Shown piece by piece: positions 47,187 to 55,985 of a DNA stretch of 64,000 nt. Under the pieces are notes generated by a model. It made no database searches. It was not told where the DNA came from and saw only the letters and a program-made list of their open reading frames with translations. Numbering within the stretch: position 1 is the first letter of the stretch; each line of letters starts with the position of its first letter. This DNA comes from Chromatium weissei (GTDB lineage: Bacteria; Pseudomonadota; Gammaproteobacteria; Chromatiales; Chromatiaceae), in contig NZ_NRRR01000003.1 in assembly GCF_016583765.1 (NCBI RefSeq), positions 62,001-126,000 on the forward strand. The letters are read 5' to 3'. The position numbers were made by a program, and so were the translations under genes.

Positions 47187-48407
47187 CTAGCGTGCTTTAC
47201 GTCCGGCGACTCGCAACCGTAACGCATTCAAACGAATAAATCCGGTTGCATCTTTTTGATCATATGCGCCCGCATCTTCTTCAAAGGTCGCAATTGAAGC
47301 ATCAAATAAGCTATTCGTTGCTGATTTGCGTCCAACAACCATGACATTGCCTTTGTATAGTTTTAATCGCACTTCGCCATTAACAACGGTCTGCGTTTGA
47401 TCAATTGCCGCTTGCAGCATATATCGCTCAGGTGCAAACCAATAGCCGTTATAAATCAAGCTGGCATAACGCGGCATCAATTCATCTTTCAAATGCGCTG
47501 CTTCACGATCCAGCGTTAATGATTCAATAGCGCGGTGTGCTTTTAATAAAATGGTGCCACCGGGTGTTTCATAGCAGCCGCGTGATTTCATGCCGACATA
47601 GCGGTTTTCAACAATGTCGGAACGACCAATACCCTGTGCGCCACCAATTCGATTAAGTTCTGCTAATAATGCTGCCGGAGTGAATCGTTGCCCATTCAAT
47701 GCGACTGCATCACCCTGTTCAAATGTTAATTCAATGGTGAGTGGTTGATCAGGTGCCGCTTCTGGTGCGACACTCCATCGCCACATATCTGCGCCGGGTT
47801 CAATCCAAGGGTCTTCGAGATCATAGCCTTCGTATGAAATGTGTAATAGATTGGCATCCATTGAATACGGCGATTTGGTTCCATCGCGTTTCATTTCTAC
47901 TGCAATGCCATGCGCGGCGGCGTAATCCATGAGTTTTTCACGCGAAAGCAAATTCCATTCGCGCCAAGGTGCGATGATTTTAATGTCGGGATTCAATGCG
48001 TATGCGGTTAATTCAAAACGCACCTGATCATTGCCTTTTCCCGTTGCACCATGCGCAATGGCATCAGCGCCGGTTGCTGCTGCAATTTCAATTAAACGTT
48101 TGGCAATTAACGGGCGTGCAATTGAGGTGCCGAGCAGGTATTCACCTTCATAAATGGCATTGGCGCGAAACATGGGAAAGACGAAATCGCGTACGAATTC
48201 TTCGCGTAAATCATCAATGTAGATTTCTTTAATTCCAGCGGCGGTTGCTTTGGTGCGAGCAGGTTCTAATTCTTCTCCCTGTCCAATATCAGCAGTAAAG
48301 GTGACGACTTCACAGTCGTATTCTTCTTTTAGCCATTGCAAAATAACTGATGTATCTAATCCGCCGGAATAGGCTAAAACCACTTTTTTGATTGCGCTGT
48401 GCGCCAT
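47187..48407 (-). CDS. argG: Argininosuccinate synthase
   Basis: Joins citrulline and aspartate in arginine synthesis. 406 residues; PP-loop [14 protein letters not shown] at the start, then [13 protein letters not shown] and S-P-Y-S-M-D-A-N-L. The leader carries a probable promoter (48462-48491) and a hairpin with a U-tract immediately before the ribosome site GGAG. argH is not adjacent. Confidence 0.97.
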   Translation of the reverse strand: MAHSAIKKVVLAYSGGLDTSVILQWLKEEYDCEVVTFTADIGQGEELEPARTKATAAGIKEIYIDDLREEFVRDFVFPMFRANAIYEGEYLLGTSIARPLIAKRLIEIAAATGADAIAHGATGKGNDQVRFELTAYALNPDIKIIAPWREWNLLSREKLMDYAAAHGIAVEMKRDGTKSPYSMDANLLHISYEGYDLEDPWIEPGADMWRWSVAPEAAPDQPLTIELTFEQGDAVALNGQRFTPAALLAELNRIGGAQGIGRSDIVENRYVGMKSRGCYETPGGTILLKAHRAIESLTLDREAAHLKDELMPRYASLIYNGYWFAPERYMLQAAIDQTQTVVNGEVRLKLYKGNVMVVGRKSATNSLFDASIATFEEDAGAYDQKDATGFIRLNALRLRVAGRKAR

Positions 48408-48430
48408 TCTCTATACTCCAAATTCACATG

Positions 48431-48448
48431 AAAAAAGCCCGTTAGGGC
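48431..48448 (-). terminator. Terminator-like hairpin in the argG leader (attenuator candidate)
   Basis: On the minus strand GCCCTAACGGGC is followed by TTTTTT. No minus-strand gene ends upstream (lptF is divergent), so it lies in the argG 5' leader, between the predicted transcription start and the argG ribosome site. Confidence 0.6.
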
Positions 48449-48461
48449 GAGCACAAAGCAA

Positions 48462-48491
48462 AGTATAAGTTTTTGTGTTATCTGTTGTCAG
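48462..48491 (-). promoter_or_regulatory. Probable sigma-70 promoter of argG
   Basis: Minus strand: CTGACA (48486-48491), 18-base spacer, TATACT (48462-48467). Transcription would start near 48455, about 48 bases before the argG ATG. The -35 overlaps a unit of the heptamer repeat family. Confidence 0.5.
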
Positions 48492-48544
48492 GTTGTTGTG
48501 AAAACGGTGTCTATTTGCGATTTATTGCCATTTGTCAACTCAGA

Positions 48545-49681
48545 ATGATTATGTTGAACCTGATTGATCGTTATCTGCTGCATGAAATCGCCAAAGTCTT
48601 TGCGGCAATTGTCATCATATTGCTGCTGATTGTGACCAGTTTGATGTTTTTGCGCATTTTGGAAGAGGTGAATCTCGGTGCACTTAATGTTGAATTGGTG
48701 TTTGCCGTCTTGCGGCTGCAACTTCTCCGCGACACTGCGAGTCTGTTGCCGCCCGCATTTTTTCTCGCGGTGCTCGTCACTTTGAGCCGTTTGTCCCGCG
48801 ATAGCGAACTGATTGCGCTGAATGCGTGTGGCATTGGGCCGCCGCGTTTGTATCGAATGGTGCTGGTGCTGGCGCTGCCGGTGGCATTGCTGACGGCATG
48901 GTTTGCGCTGTGGTTGCAACCCGAAGCGGCGAGCGCGATTCAGGATATTCGCTTGCAACAACGCGAGCAGGCGGCGCAGATTGCGGGATTGCAGCCGGGA
49001 CGGTTTTACATCGAAGAGAATGGTCAAGTTGTGATTTATATTGGAGAAATTACGGAGCGCAAATCACTGAGCAATATCTTCATTTTGGATCGCCGCAACG
49101 CACAAACCCAGCTCGTGGTGAGCGCCGGTGGTCAGCATCGTCTCGATTCGGTGACGGGCGATCATTTGATCACGCTGAAACGCGGGCAGCGATTCGATGG
49201 CAATTCCGGTTCTGGAGCATTTTTGATGGGACATTTTGAGGATTATTTGTTACGAGTGCGCAGCGATAATTCTCCGCCGCGCTTGCCATCGAAACGAACG
49301 ACTCTGCCGACGAGTGCATTGCTGACGCTGCCGGAACGCGGTTATCGCGCTGAATTAGAACATCGCATCGCCGCACCGTTAGCGATTATCACGCTGGCGA
49401 TTTTGGCAATTCCGTTGGTGGAGATTTCGCCGCGCCATTCGGCAACGGGACGATTGTTGCTCGCGCTGCTGGCGTATTTCTGTTTTTTCAATTTGCAACG
49501 GCTGGCGGAAAGTTGGTTGGAATTCGGCGTGACGCCCCTGTGGATGGGCAGCCTGTGGTATCAATGCGCCATTCTCGGCGTGGTGTATTTGATTTTACTG
49601 CCGGAAAGTTTTTGGCTGAAACGGGCGCGACAACGTTGGCGCAGCACCTCGAAGTCAAGCGGTTGTAAATCAACCGCTTGA
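48545..49681 (+). CDS. lptF: LPS export permease LptF
   Basis: One of two inner-membrane subunits of the LptB2FG transporter that extracts LPS. About 378 residues: N-terminal L-I-D-R-Y-L-L-H-E-I-A-K-V-F-A-A-I, three TM segments, a periplasmic beta-jellyroll (about 140-270), and three C-terminal TM segments (R-I-A-A-P-L-A-I-I-T-L-A-I-L-A-I-P-L). ATG 48545 or 48551 starts the conserved region. The last seven codons and the stop lie in a perfect palindrome. lptG, normally the next gene, is absent; a minus-strand DUF3050 gene follows. Confidence 0.92.
   Translation: MIMLNLIDRYLLHEIAKVFAAIVIILLLIVTSLMFLRILEEVNLGALNVELVFAVLRLQLLRDTASLLPPAFFLAVLVTLSRLSRDSELIALNACGIGPPRLYRMVLVLALPVALLTAWFALWLQPEAASAIQDIRLQQREQAAQIAGLQPGRFYIEENGQVVIYIGEITERKSLSNIFILDRRNAQTQLVVSAGGQHRLDSVTGDHLITLKRGQRFDGNSGSGAFLMGHFEDYLLRVRSDNSPPRLPSKRTTLPTSALLTLPERGYRAELEHRIAAPLAIITLAILAIPLVEISPRHSATGRLLLALLAYFCFFNLQRLAESWLEFGVTPLWMGSLWYQCAILGVVYLILLPESFWLKRARQRWRSTSKSSGCKSTA
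49655..49681. repeat. Perfect 11-bp palindrome containing the lptF stop
   Basis: TCAAGCGGTTG (49655-49665), loop TAAAT, CAACCGCTTGA (49671-49681). The TGA at the end is the lptF stop. It also lies between two convergent genes, so it may act as a terminator. Confidence 0.75.
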
Positions 49682-49692
49682 ATCTGCACAAA

Positions 49693-50466
49693 TTATCGCT
49701 GTGCTTGAATCGCTTCTAACACGCCATCCCAAAATCGAATGCGTGCACATAACGCTTCTTCAGCCGCAACTTCCGCTTCAGCGATGCGCTCCGAATCATC
49801 GCCACACAGTGTTTCCAACAGCCGAAATGACAGCGGGCCGTGAAAATCTTCATCGAGATGAATATGTCGATGCAGATAAAAATGAAACACCGGAGCCTGT
49901 GCTTCCGTGATGCGCATGTGACCGAGAAACTGCCGAAACATCGCCGGAATCAGATTTTCGCGCCCCAGCGCCAGCGCCGCCGCTACACAATGCGGTTTGT
50001 TTTCACGAATAAAACTAAAGGTGGTTTCGCTGAAATATCGCGCTGGAATCGGCACGATGGGCGCATAAAGTGCGGCATCAATGCCTTGTTCTTCCACCAG
50101 TTTTAGAAAATCCCACGGCAATTGCGCATTCGCGCCCACTTCCGCCATCGCTCGGCAATACGATTCAAAATGACTGGCGTAGCCAATTTCACCATTCGCC
50201 AGCGGCACGGTGTCGGATTCTTCTTCCAGCGTTAACTGATTGATAAAAAAGCGCAAACTTGAATCACTGCGCGGAATCCATGGCACCTGCACCGGCGCAA
50301 TGTGTCGCTGCAAGTATTTGATTAACGACATGAAATCCCAAACTGAGAACACATGATGCGCCATAAACACGCGCAAATCCTCAATCGTGGTCAATGCACC
50401 GTAAATCGGATGTTGATTCAACTGCTCGCGCAGCGGCTGTAAATGCTCTAAATTCAATTGTGTCAT
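49693..50466 (-). CDS. DUF3050 family protein
   Basis: A 257-residue soluble protein of DUF3050, predicted to have the helical heme-oxygenase-like fold. Possible metal ligands are seen in F-M-A-H-H-V-F-S-V-W-D-F, E-E-E-S-D, H-F-E-S-Y and H-R-H-I-H-L-D-E-D-F-H-G, a histidine/carboxylate pattern consistent with a diiron centre. The reaction is unknown. It lies downstream of the coiled-coil gene with a 19-base gap, same strand, and they may be cotranscribed. Confidence 0.75.
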   Translation of the reverse strand: MTQLNLEHLQPLREQLNQHPIYGALTTIEDLRVFMAHHVFSVWDFMSLIKYLQRHIAPVQVPWIPRSDSSLRFFINQLTLEEESDTVPLANGEIGYASHFESYCRAMAEVGANAQLPWDFLKLVEEQGIDAALYAPIVPIPARYFSETTFSFIRENKPHCVAAALALGRENLIPAMFRQFLGHMRITEAQAPVFHFYLHRHIHLDEDFHGPLSFRLLETLCGDDSERIAEAEVAAEEALCARIRFWDGVLEAIQAQR

Positions 50467-50485
50467 GGGCTTAGACTCGTCCGAT

Positions 50486-51259
50486 TTAAGGTTGACGCAT
50501 TTTTAGACGCGCTAAACGGTCGCTGGCAGATTGCGCGGGCGGCAACGCGCCACTGGCTGCCGCGAGCGCCGCTGCGAGATTGGGATCATCCTGTTCTGGA
50601 CGCGTCGGCGCGAGCAGTTTGGCTTTTGCCGTGGCGGCTTGCGCCTGCGCCAAATCACGGGCAGCAGCATCGTTCATTGCCTTCAATGCCACGTTCAAGC
50701 TATTGGTTGTACTACTTAAACCGGCAGCGCGCCGCGCAGATTCTGCCTGCCGCTCCGCCACTTCGCGTTGCTGCTCGGCGCGTTTCATATCGCGCTCGGC
50801 GCGTTCCAACTGACTGCGCGCTGCCTTCAATTTGCTGCCTGCATCCGCATAAGTCGTTTCCAACATCGCCAAAAAACTTTGTGCATCAGTTGCTTCGCTC
50901 ACTTCACGCTCCACCTCCGGAGTCATCTGTTCCAACATATCGAGCAGAGTATTCAGACTTTTTTCCAACGACGTGCGCCGCGTCGCATCAAACTCAATCG
51001 CAATTTGCGTTTGCAGCAATTCCGCTGCAGCCATGCGCTGATTCAGTAAGATTTGAATCGCATCTGCTTCTTTTTTCTCGCGCTCATAAGCGGCGCGTGC
51101 TTGTGCAACTTCCAATCCCAATTCATCTAAACGCTGCTCCATCGCACGCAATTCAGCCTCGGTTGCACCTTTTGGATCCCAGCGTACCAACGCCTCAATT
51201 CCGACCTGCATCGCCTGATCGGTTTTCACTCCGGCAAAATGACGGATAAAATTAAACAT
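50486..51259 (-). CDS. Coiled-coil protein of unknown function
   Basis: A 257-residue protein, Ala/Glu/Arg-rich, with long predicted coiled-coil stretches (about 35-75 and 120-185: A-R-S-Q-L-E-R-A-E-R-D-M-K-R-A-E-Q-Q) and a low-complexity Ala-rich tail. The pattern resembles PspA/IM30-type helical proteins but no signature is clear. No signal peptide or TM segment. AGGAGA lies about 8 bases before ATG 51259, so it should be well translated. Function not recognised. Confidence 0.75.
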   Translation of the reverse strand: MFNFIRHFAGVKTDQAMQVGIEALVRWDPKGATEAELRAMEQRLDELGLEVAQARAAYEREKKEADAIQILLNQRMAAAELLQTQIAIEFDATRRTSLEKSLNTLLDMLEQMTPEVEREVSEATDAQSFLAMLETTYADAGSKLKAARSQLERAERDMKRAEQQREVAERQAESARRAAGLSSTTNSLNVALKAMNDAAARDLAQAQAATAKAKLLAPTRPEQDDPNLAAALAAASGALPPAQSASDRLARLKMRQP

Positions 51260-51351
51260 CAATACTCTCCTTTAGAAAAAATGAGCCAGCCTTAATTTGT
51301 GGCAAGCAATATCAAACTCAAATTGACATGCGAAGCACGGAGGATAACACC

Positions 51352-51747
51352 TTGAAAATACTGATTGTCGAAGATGATTTTACCAGCCGCGTTATTCTTC
51401 AGGAACATCTCAATCACTATGGCGTGACACATATTGCGGTGAATGGTAAAGAAGCAATTGCGGCAGTGAAAGCGGCTGATGCAATCAATGCACCCTACGA
51501 TTTAATTTGTTTGGATGTGATGATGCCAGAAATGAATGGTCAAGAAGCACTTCGCTGCATTCGTGAAATTGAAGAAGCAAAGGGCATTTTCTCTTCAGAA
51601 GGTGCAAAGATAATGATGACGACGGCATTGGATGATGTTAGAACCGTGAGTGTTTCATTTCAAGGATTATGCGATGCGTATTTAGTTAAACCCATTCGTA
51701 AAGAAAAGCTCATTAGCGAATTGCGTCAGCTTAAACTCATTCCATGA
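51352..51747 (+). CDS. Single-domain response regulator (CheY-like), TTG start
   Basis: A 131-residue receiver domain with acidic pair E7/D8/D9, phospho-acceptor D55 in C-L-D-V-M-M-P-E-M-N-G, switch Thr in M-M-T-T-A, and K-P in L-V-K-P-I. It starts right at the receiver fold with TTG 51352, preceded by GGAGG at 51339-51343 with ideal 8-base spacing; ATG 51328 is in frame but lies upstream of that site. No output domain, no adjacent kinase. Divergent from the coiled-coil gene. Confidence 0.88.
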   Translation: MKILIVEDDFTSRVILQEHLNHYGVTHIAVNGKEAIAAVKAADAINAPYDLICLDVMMPEMNGQEALRCIREIEEAKGIFSSEGAKIMMTTALDDVRTVSVSFQGLCDAYLVKPIRKEKLISELRQLKLIP

Positions 51748-51856
51748 TGATGGCGTTTTAAGGCTGGTTTTTAGTGGTCAGTGAAAAGTGCGGTCGTGAT
51801 TAAAAACCATCACTTTTTTTCTCTGTATTATTTCTATTATTTATTTCTGCTGACAC

Positions 51857-51886
51857 AAAAAAGCCAGACCGAAGTCTGGCTTTTTT
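51857..51886. terminator. Strong bidirectional rho-independent terminator
   Basis: AAAAAAGCCAGAC, loop CGAA, GTCTGGCTTTTTT. It serves the response-regulator gene on the plus strand and the sulfur globule gene on the minus strand. Confidence 0.92.
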
Positions 51887-51905
51887 AATACTTAAAACAT
51901 GGTGT

Positions 51906-52325
51906 TTACTTTGCTGGTGCTGGAGCAGCCGGAGCTGGAGCTGCTGGTGCAACTGGCGGTGCGTATGGGAAGGCATATGGATAAGCGCCACCGTAATAGG
52001 GTGCGCCATAAGGATAGCCATAGCCGCCGTAATACGGATTGCCATAGCCGTAGCCATCGTTGTAGCCGTAGCCACGACCATAACCGCGTCCATTGCCACG
52101 ACCATAGCCGCGTCCGCCGCCGCCCATGCTCATGTTGAAGTCGCCATAGCCATCACCGAGCATGTCGCCGAGCATGTCGCCAGCGCCATCGCCCCAGCCG
52201 TTGTTGCCGTAACCGTTATTTCCCCAGCCATTGTTGTTGCCCCAAGGACCGCCCCACCATGCGGAAGCAGAAGCGGACACACCCAACAGAGCAGCGATTG
52301 CAGCAGCGGTAGCAAGTTTTTTCAT
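51906..52325 (-). CDS. Sulfur globule protein family (secreted Gly/Tyr-rich)
   Basis: A 139-residue precursor: Sec signal peptide ([22 protein letters not shown]), then [15 protein letters not shown], a D-M-L-G-D-M-L-G-D segment, and a Gly/Tyr/Pro-rich region with Y-G-R-G and P-Y-Y-G-G-Y repeats, ending in Pro/Ala. This matches the structural proteins that coat periplasmic sulfur globules in purple sulfur and filamentous sulfur bacteria. GGAGAAA lies 5-8 bases before ATG 52325. It has its own promoter and a strong terminator. Family assigned from composition and the WWGxPWG motif. Confidence 0.8.
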   Translation of the reverse strand: MKKLATAAAIAALLGVSASASAWWGGPWGNNNGWGNNGYGNNGWGDGAGDMLGDMLGDGYGDFNMSMGGGGRGYGRGNGRGYGRGYGYNDGYGYGNPYYGGYGYPYGAPYYGGAYPYAFPYAPPVAPAAPAPAAPAPAK

Positions 52326-52393
52326 GAGTTTTCTCCAATTATTTTTGATTTCACTTTCTGACCTGATCGCCTCAACGGCGACCATTGGAAGTT

Positions 52394-52422
52394 AGTATAT
52401 TAGGATATTCTTAAATAGTAAA
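52394..52422 (-). promoter_or_regulatory. Probable sigma-70 promoter of the sulfur globule gene
   Basis: Minus strand: TTTACT (52417-52422), 17-base spacer, TATACT (52394-52399). Predicted start near 52387, about 62 bases before the ATG. A short hairpin (TCGCC/GGCGA) lies in this leader at about 52366-52381. Confidence 0.5.
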
Positions 52423-52433
52423 TACCCTTGGTT

Positions 52434-53225
52434 TTAATTTTTTGACGGAGTGTTCATGCGCTCCATCACCGCCACCAAGTCATTCCAAACCTTGGCTTTT
52501 TGGTTCGGTGAACGCAGTAAATACGCCGGATGATAGGTCACGCGCAGCGGAATTTGCGTCTCACCGAACGTAAACCAACGTCCACGCAGCGCCCCAACCG
52601 TCTCGGTGGTATTAAGCAGACTTTGTCCCGCCACCGTTCCCAGCGCCAGCATCATGCGCGGTTGAATCAACGCCACCTGCTCGCGCAAATAATTCACACA
52701 GGCAGCAATTTCATTTGCATTTGGATTGCGATTGTCCGGCGGACGACATTTCACAACATTGGCGATATAAATCTGCTCGCGCTCCAAACCCATTGCCTTA
52801 ACGATTGCCGTCAACAATTTTCCAGCGCGTCCGACAAATGGTTCGCCGGTTTGATCTTCCTCCGCGCCCGGCGCTTCACCGATGAGCATCAATGCCGCAT
52901 CGCGTTTACCGCTGCCAAACACCGTTTTGGTACGCAACGCACCCAGTTCACAAGCGCGACACGCATTCACACGCGCAATCAGCGTTTCCCAGTTCGGTGC
53001 GGCAATGACCGGCGGCGCAATCTCAATCACCGGCGCGATGATCGGTTCTGGCGCTGGGTTTGTCTCTTTTATTTCAATCGTTTGGTGTATTTCGACGACC
53101 TTCGGCACGGCGCTGACTGGCATCACCGTTGACATTGACGGCATGGGCAGCGGCGACGAAAAACGCGGCTGCCACAGACTGATGTCCATCGCTTCGAGAT
53201 ACGCCCGTCGCTGCGTTTCGTCCAT
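52434..53225 (-). CDS. Type-4-like uracil-DNA glycosylase
   Basis: Iron-sulfur uracil-DNA glycosylase that excises uracil. 263 residues: a variable Pro/Val-rich N-terminal 80 residues, then C-R-A-C-E-L (cluster ligands), G-E-A-P-G-A-E-E-D-Q-T-G-E-P-F-V-G-R-A-G motif 1, N-V-V-K-C-R-P-P and Y-H-P-A-Y-L-L-R motif 2. Start M-D-E-T-Q-R-R at 53225, 11 bases after the leuA stop, so probably cotranscribed with leuA; the frame is open 32 codons further into leuA. Confidence 0.9.
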   Translation of the reverse strand: MDETQRRAYLEAMDISLWQPRFSSPLPMPSMSTVMPVSAVPKVVEIHQTIEIKETNPAPEPIIAPVIEIAPPVIAAPNWETLIARVNACRACELGALRTKTVFGSGKRDAALMLIGEAPGAEEDQTGEPFVGRAGKLLTAIVKAMGLEREQIYIANVVKCRPPDNRNPNANEIAACVNYLREQVALIQPRMMLALGTVAGQSLLNTTETVGALRGRWFTFGETQIPLRVTYHPAYLLRSPNQKAKVWNDLVAVMERMNTPSKN

Positions 53226-53235
53226 TGCCGTCGTC

Positions 53236-54786
53236 TCACACATCCGCAATCTGCGGATGCGCCCGCTCCGCTGGATGCAAAATCGTATTACACGCATTGA
53301 GATACGCTTTCGCCGAGGCAATCACGATGTCCGTGTCTGCGCCCTGTCCGTTGACCACGCGTCCGCCTTTTTCCAAACGCACCGTCACTTCACCCTGTGC
53401 ATCCGTGCCGCTGGTGATCGCATTGACCGAATACAGCCGCAGCACCGCATCACTTTTCACAATCGATTCAATCGCTTTGAACGTCGCATCGACCGGGCCG
53501 CCGCCGCTGGCGCTACCGGATTGTTCAACGCCATCCACGGTAAGCACCAATTGCGCGTGCGGCGTTTCACCCGTTTCCGAGCACACGCGCAGCGAGACCA
53601 ATTTGACGCGCTCGTTGGCCGTCTCCAACGTCGCATCCGTCACCAGCGCCTGCAAATCCTCGTCAAAAATCTCGTGCTTTTTATCGGCGAGGTCTTTGAA
53701 ACGCGCAAACGCGGCATTCAATTCCTCTTCAGAACTCAACGTGATGCCCAATTCCAACAGCCGCGCCCGAAACGCATTTCGTCCCGAATGCTTGCCCAGC
53801 ACCATCCGGTTCTCCGTCCAACCGACATCCTGTGCACGCATGATTTCGTAGGTTTCGCGGTTTTTCAGCACGCCATCTTGATGAATACCGGATTCATGCG
53901 CGAAGGCGTTGATGCCCACCACCGCTTTATTGGGTTGCACCGGAAAACCAGTGATCGTCGAAACCAGCCGCGAGCAGGTCATAATTTGCGTGGTATCCAA
54001 CCGCGTCTCGCAACCGAATAAATCAGCGCGAGTGCGCACCGCCATCACCACTTCTTCCAACGCAGCATTGCCCGCCCGTTCACCTAAACCGTTGATTGTG
54101 CATTCAACTTGTCGCGCTCCGTTGCGCACTGCCGCCAGCGAATTGGCGACCGCCAATCCCAAATCGTTGTGGCAATGCACTGAAAATACCGCTTGATCGG
54201 CATTCGGCACGCGCTCGCGCAGCGTCGCAATCAGATTGCCGAACTGATCGGGAATGTTGTAGCCGACCGTGTCTGGAATGTTGACGGTGCGCGCACCCGC
54301 CGCAATCACCGCTTCCAACACGCGACACAAAAAATCAATTTCCGAGCGCCCAGCATCTTCCGGTGAAAATTCAACATCATCGGTAAAGTTGCGCGCCCGT
54401 TTCACCGCATGCACCGCCTGCGCCAGCACCTGATCGGGCGACATGCGCAATTTCTTGTCCATGTGAATCGGCGAAGTGGCGATAAACGTATGAATACGCC
54501 CAGCATTTGCGCCTTTCAGTGCTTCACCAGCGCGATCAATATCGGCATCCAACGCACGTGCCAGCCCGCACACGCGACTGTCTTTCACGGCGGCTGCAAC
54601 TGCTTTCACTGCCTCGAAATCGCCGGGGCTGGCAATCGGAAATCCCGCTTCAATCACATCGACGCGCAGCCGTTCCAACGCTTTCGCAATCCGAATTTTT
54701 TCCTCTTTGGTCATGGATGCGCCGGGACTTTGCTCGCCGTCGCGCAACGTGGTATCGAAAATCATCAAATGGTCTTTGGCACTCAT
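53236..54786 (-). CDS. leuA: 2-isopropylmalate synthase
   Basis: First committed step of leucine synthesis. 516 residues: catalytic [16 protein letters not shown] near residue 10, metal His pair [15 protein letters not shown] and the C-terminal LeuA regulatory domain (leucine feedback). Start M-S-A-K-D-H at 54786. leuB, leuC and leuD are not adjacent. No leader peptide rich in Leu codons was seen upstream. Confidence 0.95.
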   Translation of the reverse strand: MSAKDHLMIFDTTLRDGEQSPGASMTKEEKIRIAKALERLRVDVIEAGFPIASPGDFEAVKAVAAAVKDSRVCGLARALDADIDRAGEALKGANAGRIHTFIATSPIHMDKKLRMSPDQVLAQAVHAVKRARNFTDDVEFSPEDAGRSEIDFLCRVLEAVIAAGARTVNIPDTVGYNIPDQFGNLIATLRERVPNADQAVFSVHCHNDLGLAVANSLAAVRNGARQVECTINGLGERAGNAALEEVVMAVRTRADLFGCETRLDTTQIMTCSRLVSTITGFPVQPNKAVVGINAFAHESGIHQDGVLKNRETYEIMRAQDVGWTENRMVLGKHSGRNAFRARLLELGITLSSEEELNAAFARFKDLADKKHEIFDEDLQALVTDATLETANERVKLVSLRVCSETGETPHAQLVLTVDGVEQSGSASGGGPVDATFKAIESIVKSDAVLRLYSVNAITSGTDAQGEVTVRLEKGGRVVNGQGADTDIVIASAKAYLNACNTILHPAERAHPQIADV

Positions 54787-54974
54787 GGCAGTTCTCTGTC
54801 TATCAAACAATTCAAGTGATTTAGGCGTTATAGGGTTGAAAATACAAACAATTGATTTACTTTTTCGTTATCAGTTGTCAGCAACAATCACATTTCTTGC
54901 CGACAACGCAAAGACTTTTCAACAACAGCAGTTCTAGTGATTGGTAAGCGATTGGAAGATACGATAAGAATCAC

Positions 54975-54995
54975 GCGTAAATAAAGCATTTACGC
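54975..54995. repeat. 8-bp inverted repeat upstream of the TauD-like gene
   Basis: GCGTAAAT, loop AAAGC, ATTTACGC. It lies 67 bases before the dioxygenase start in the 275-base divergent spacer from leuA, which otherwise holds no recognised gene; operator or leader hairpin. Confidence 0.5.
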
Positions 54996-55061
54996 CATGT
55001 AGATTTTTAACGTTTACCATGTCGCAGTTCACACCAATTCTTTAAGAGGACATGCGTTTCA

Positions 55062-55937
55062 ATGTCGAATTCTCCGTTTAATCTTCACAACGATACGGCT
55101 TATCAACACTGGCGTGAGGCGAAATTAACTTCCGCACCGACTGATCTCAACGCATTGATCGTTGAAATTGGTGATCCGCGTCAACTCACCGCCAGCGAAC
55201 ACGCAGCAATTTTAGAACGCTGTCGCTTGGCAAATATGGCGATTTATGTCAGCACCAGCGGTGACGATTCAAGTAAAGAAATTCCAATCGTCATGGGTGC
55301 ACATTTCGGGTTGCATCAACTTGATCACAATGCCGGTGCGGATGAAGACGCAATTACATCCTTAACCGTGCAAACCGATGCCGCACACGAGAATTACATT
55401 CCCTATTCCAATCGCCCAATTGATTGGCACACCGATGGTTATTACAACGCACCGAAACGACAAATTAACGGTTTGCTATTGCATTGCGTTCATCCGGCAG
55501 CCGATGGTGGTGAAAATGCACTGCTCGATCACGAAATAACTTACATTCAAATTCGTGATCACAATCCAGAATTCATTCATGCTCTGATGCAACCGAATTG
55601 CATGACGATTCCCGCCAATGAAATCAACGGAGTCATTGTGCGTCCAGCCGTTTCCGGCCCTGTATTTTCAATACAAACAAATGGCGCATTGCACATGTGC
55701 TATACCAATCGCGCCCGCAATATCATTTGGCACGACGATCCATTAACAACTGCCGCCGTGACCTATCTTAAAATACTGCTACGCACTGATTCGCCTTGGC
55801 ATTTTCTCGGCAAATTGCAAGCAGGCTGGGGCTTAATTAGTAATAACGTATTGCACACGCGCACGGGTTTTACTGATGACGCACATCCGCGTTTGCTGTA
55901 TCGTGCCCGTTATTACGACCGTATTGTCGGCTGTTAA
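55062..55937 (+). CDS. TauD/TfdA-like Fe(II)/2-oxoglutarate dioxygenase
   Basis: A 291-residue member of the TauD/TfdA superfamily (jelly-roll Fe(II) enzymes). The facial triad can be read as H-x-D in D-W-H-T-D-G-Y-Y-N and the distal His in N-N-V-L-H-T-R-T-G-F; the 2-oxoglutarate-binding Arg is probably in H-P-R-L-L-Y-R-A-R. Substrate unknown. An RBS-like GAGG lies 12 bases before the ATG. DUF2333 follows after 48 bases. Confidence 0.8.
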   Translation: MSNSPFNLHNDTAYQHWREAKLTSAPTDLNALIVEIGDPRQLTASEHAAILERCRLANMAIYVSTSGDDSSKEIPIVMGAHFGLHQLDHNAGADEDAITSLTVQTDAAHENYIPYSNRPIDWHTDGYYNAPKRQINGLLLHCVHPAADGGENALLDHEITYIQIRDHNPEFIHALMQPNCMTIPANEINGVIVRPAVSGPVFSIQTNGALHMCYTNRARNIIWHDDPLTTAAVTYLKILLRTDSPWHFLGKLQAGWGLISNNVLHTRTGFTDDAHPRLLYRARYYDRIVGC

Positions 55938-55985
55938 ATAACCACTCACATCATAATACTGTATTTAACCACTCGGAGAATGTCT

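Noticed and set aside
51328-51351. ATG 51328 as the start of the response regulator
   Set aside because: It lies upstream of a near-perfect GGAGG that is ideally spaced to TTG 51352, where the receiver fold begins.
52882-54021. Long plus-strand open frame (about 380 codons) opposite udg and leuA
   Set aside because: It spans the border of two certain minus-strand genes and is rich in Arg/His/Gln, typical of an antisense shadow.
54787-55061. Leucine leader peptide/attenuator for leuA
   Set aside because: No short frame with clustered Leu codons and no terminator hairpin was found on the minus strand of this spacer.
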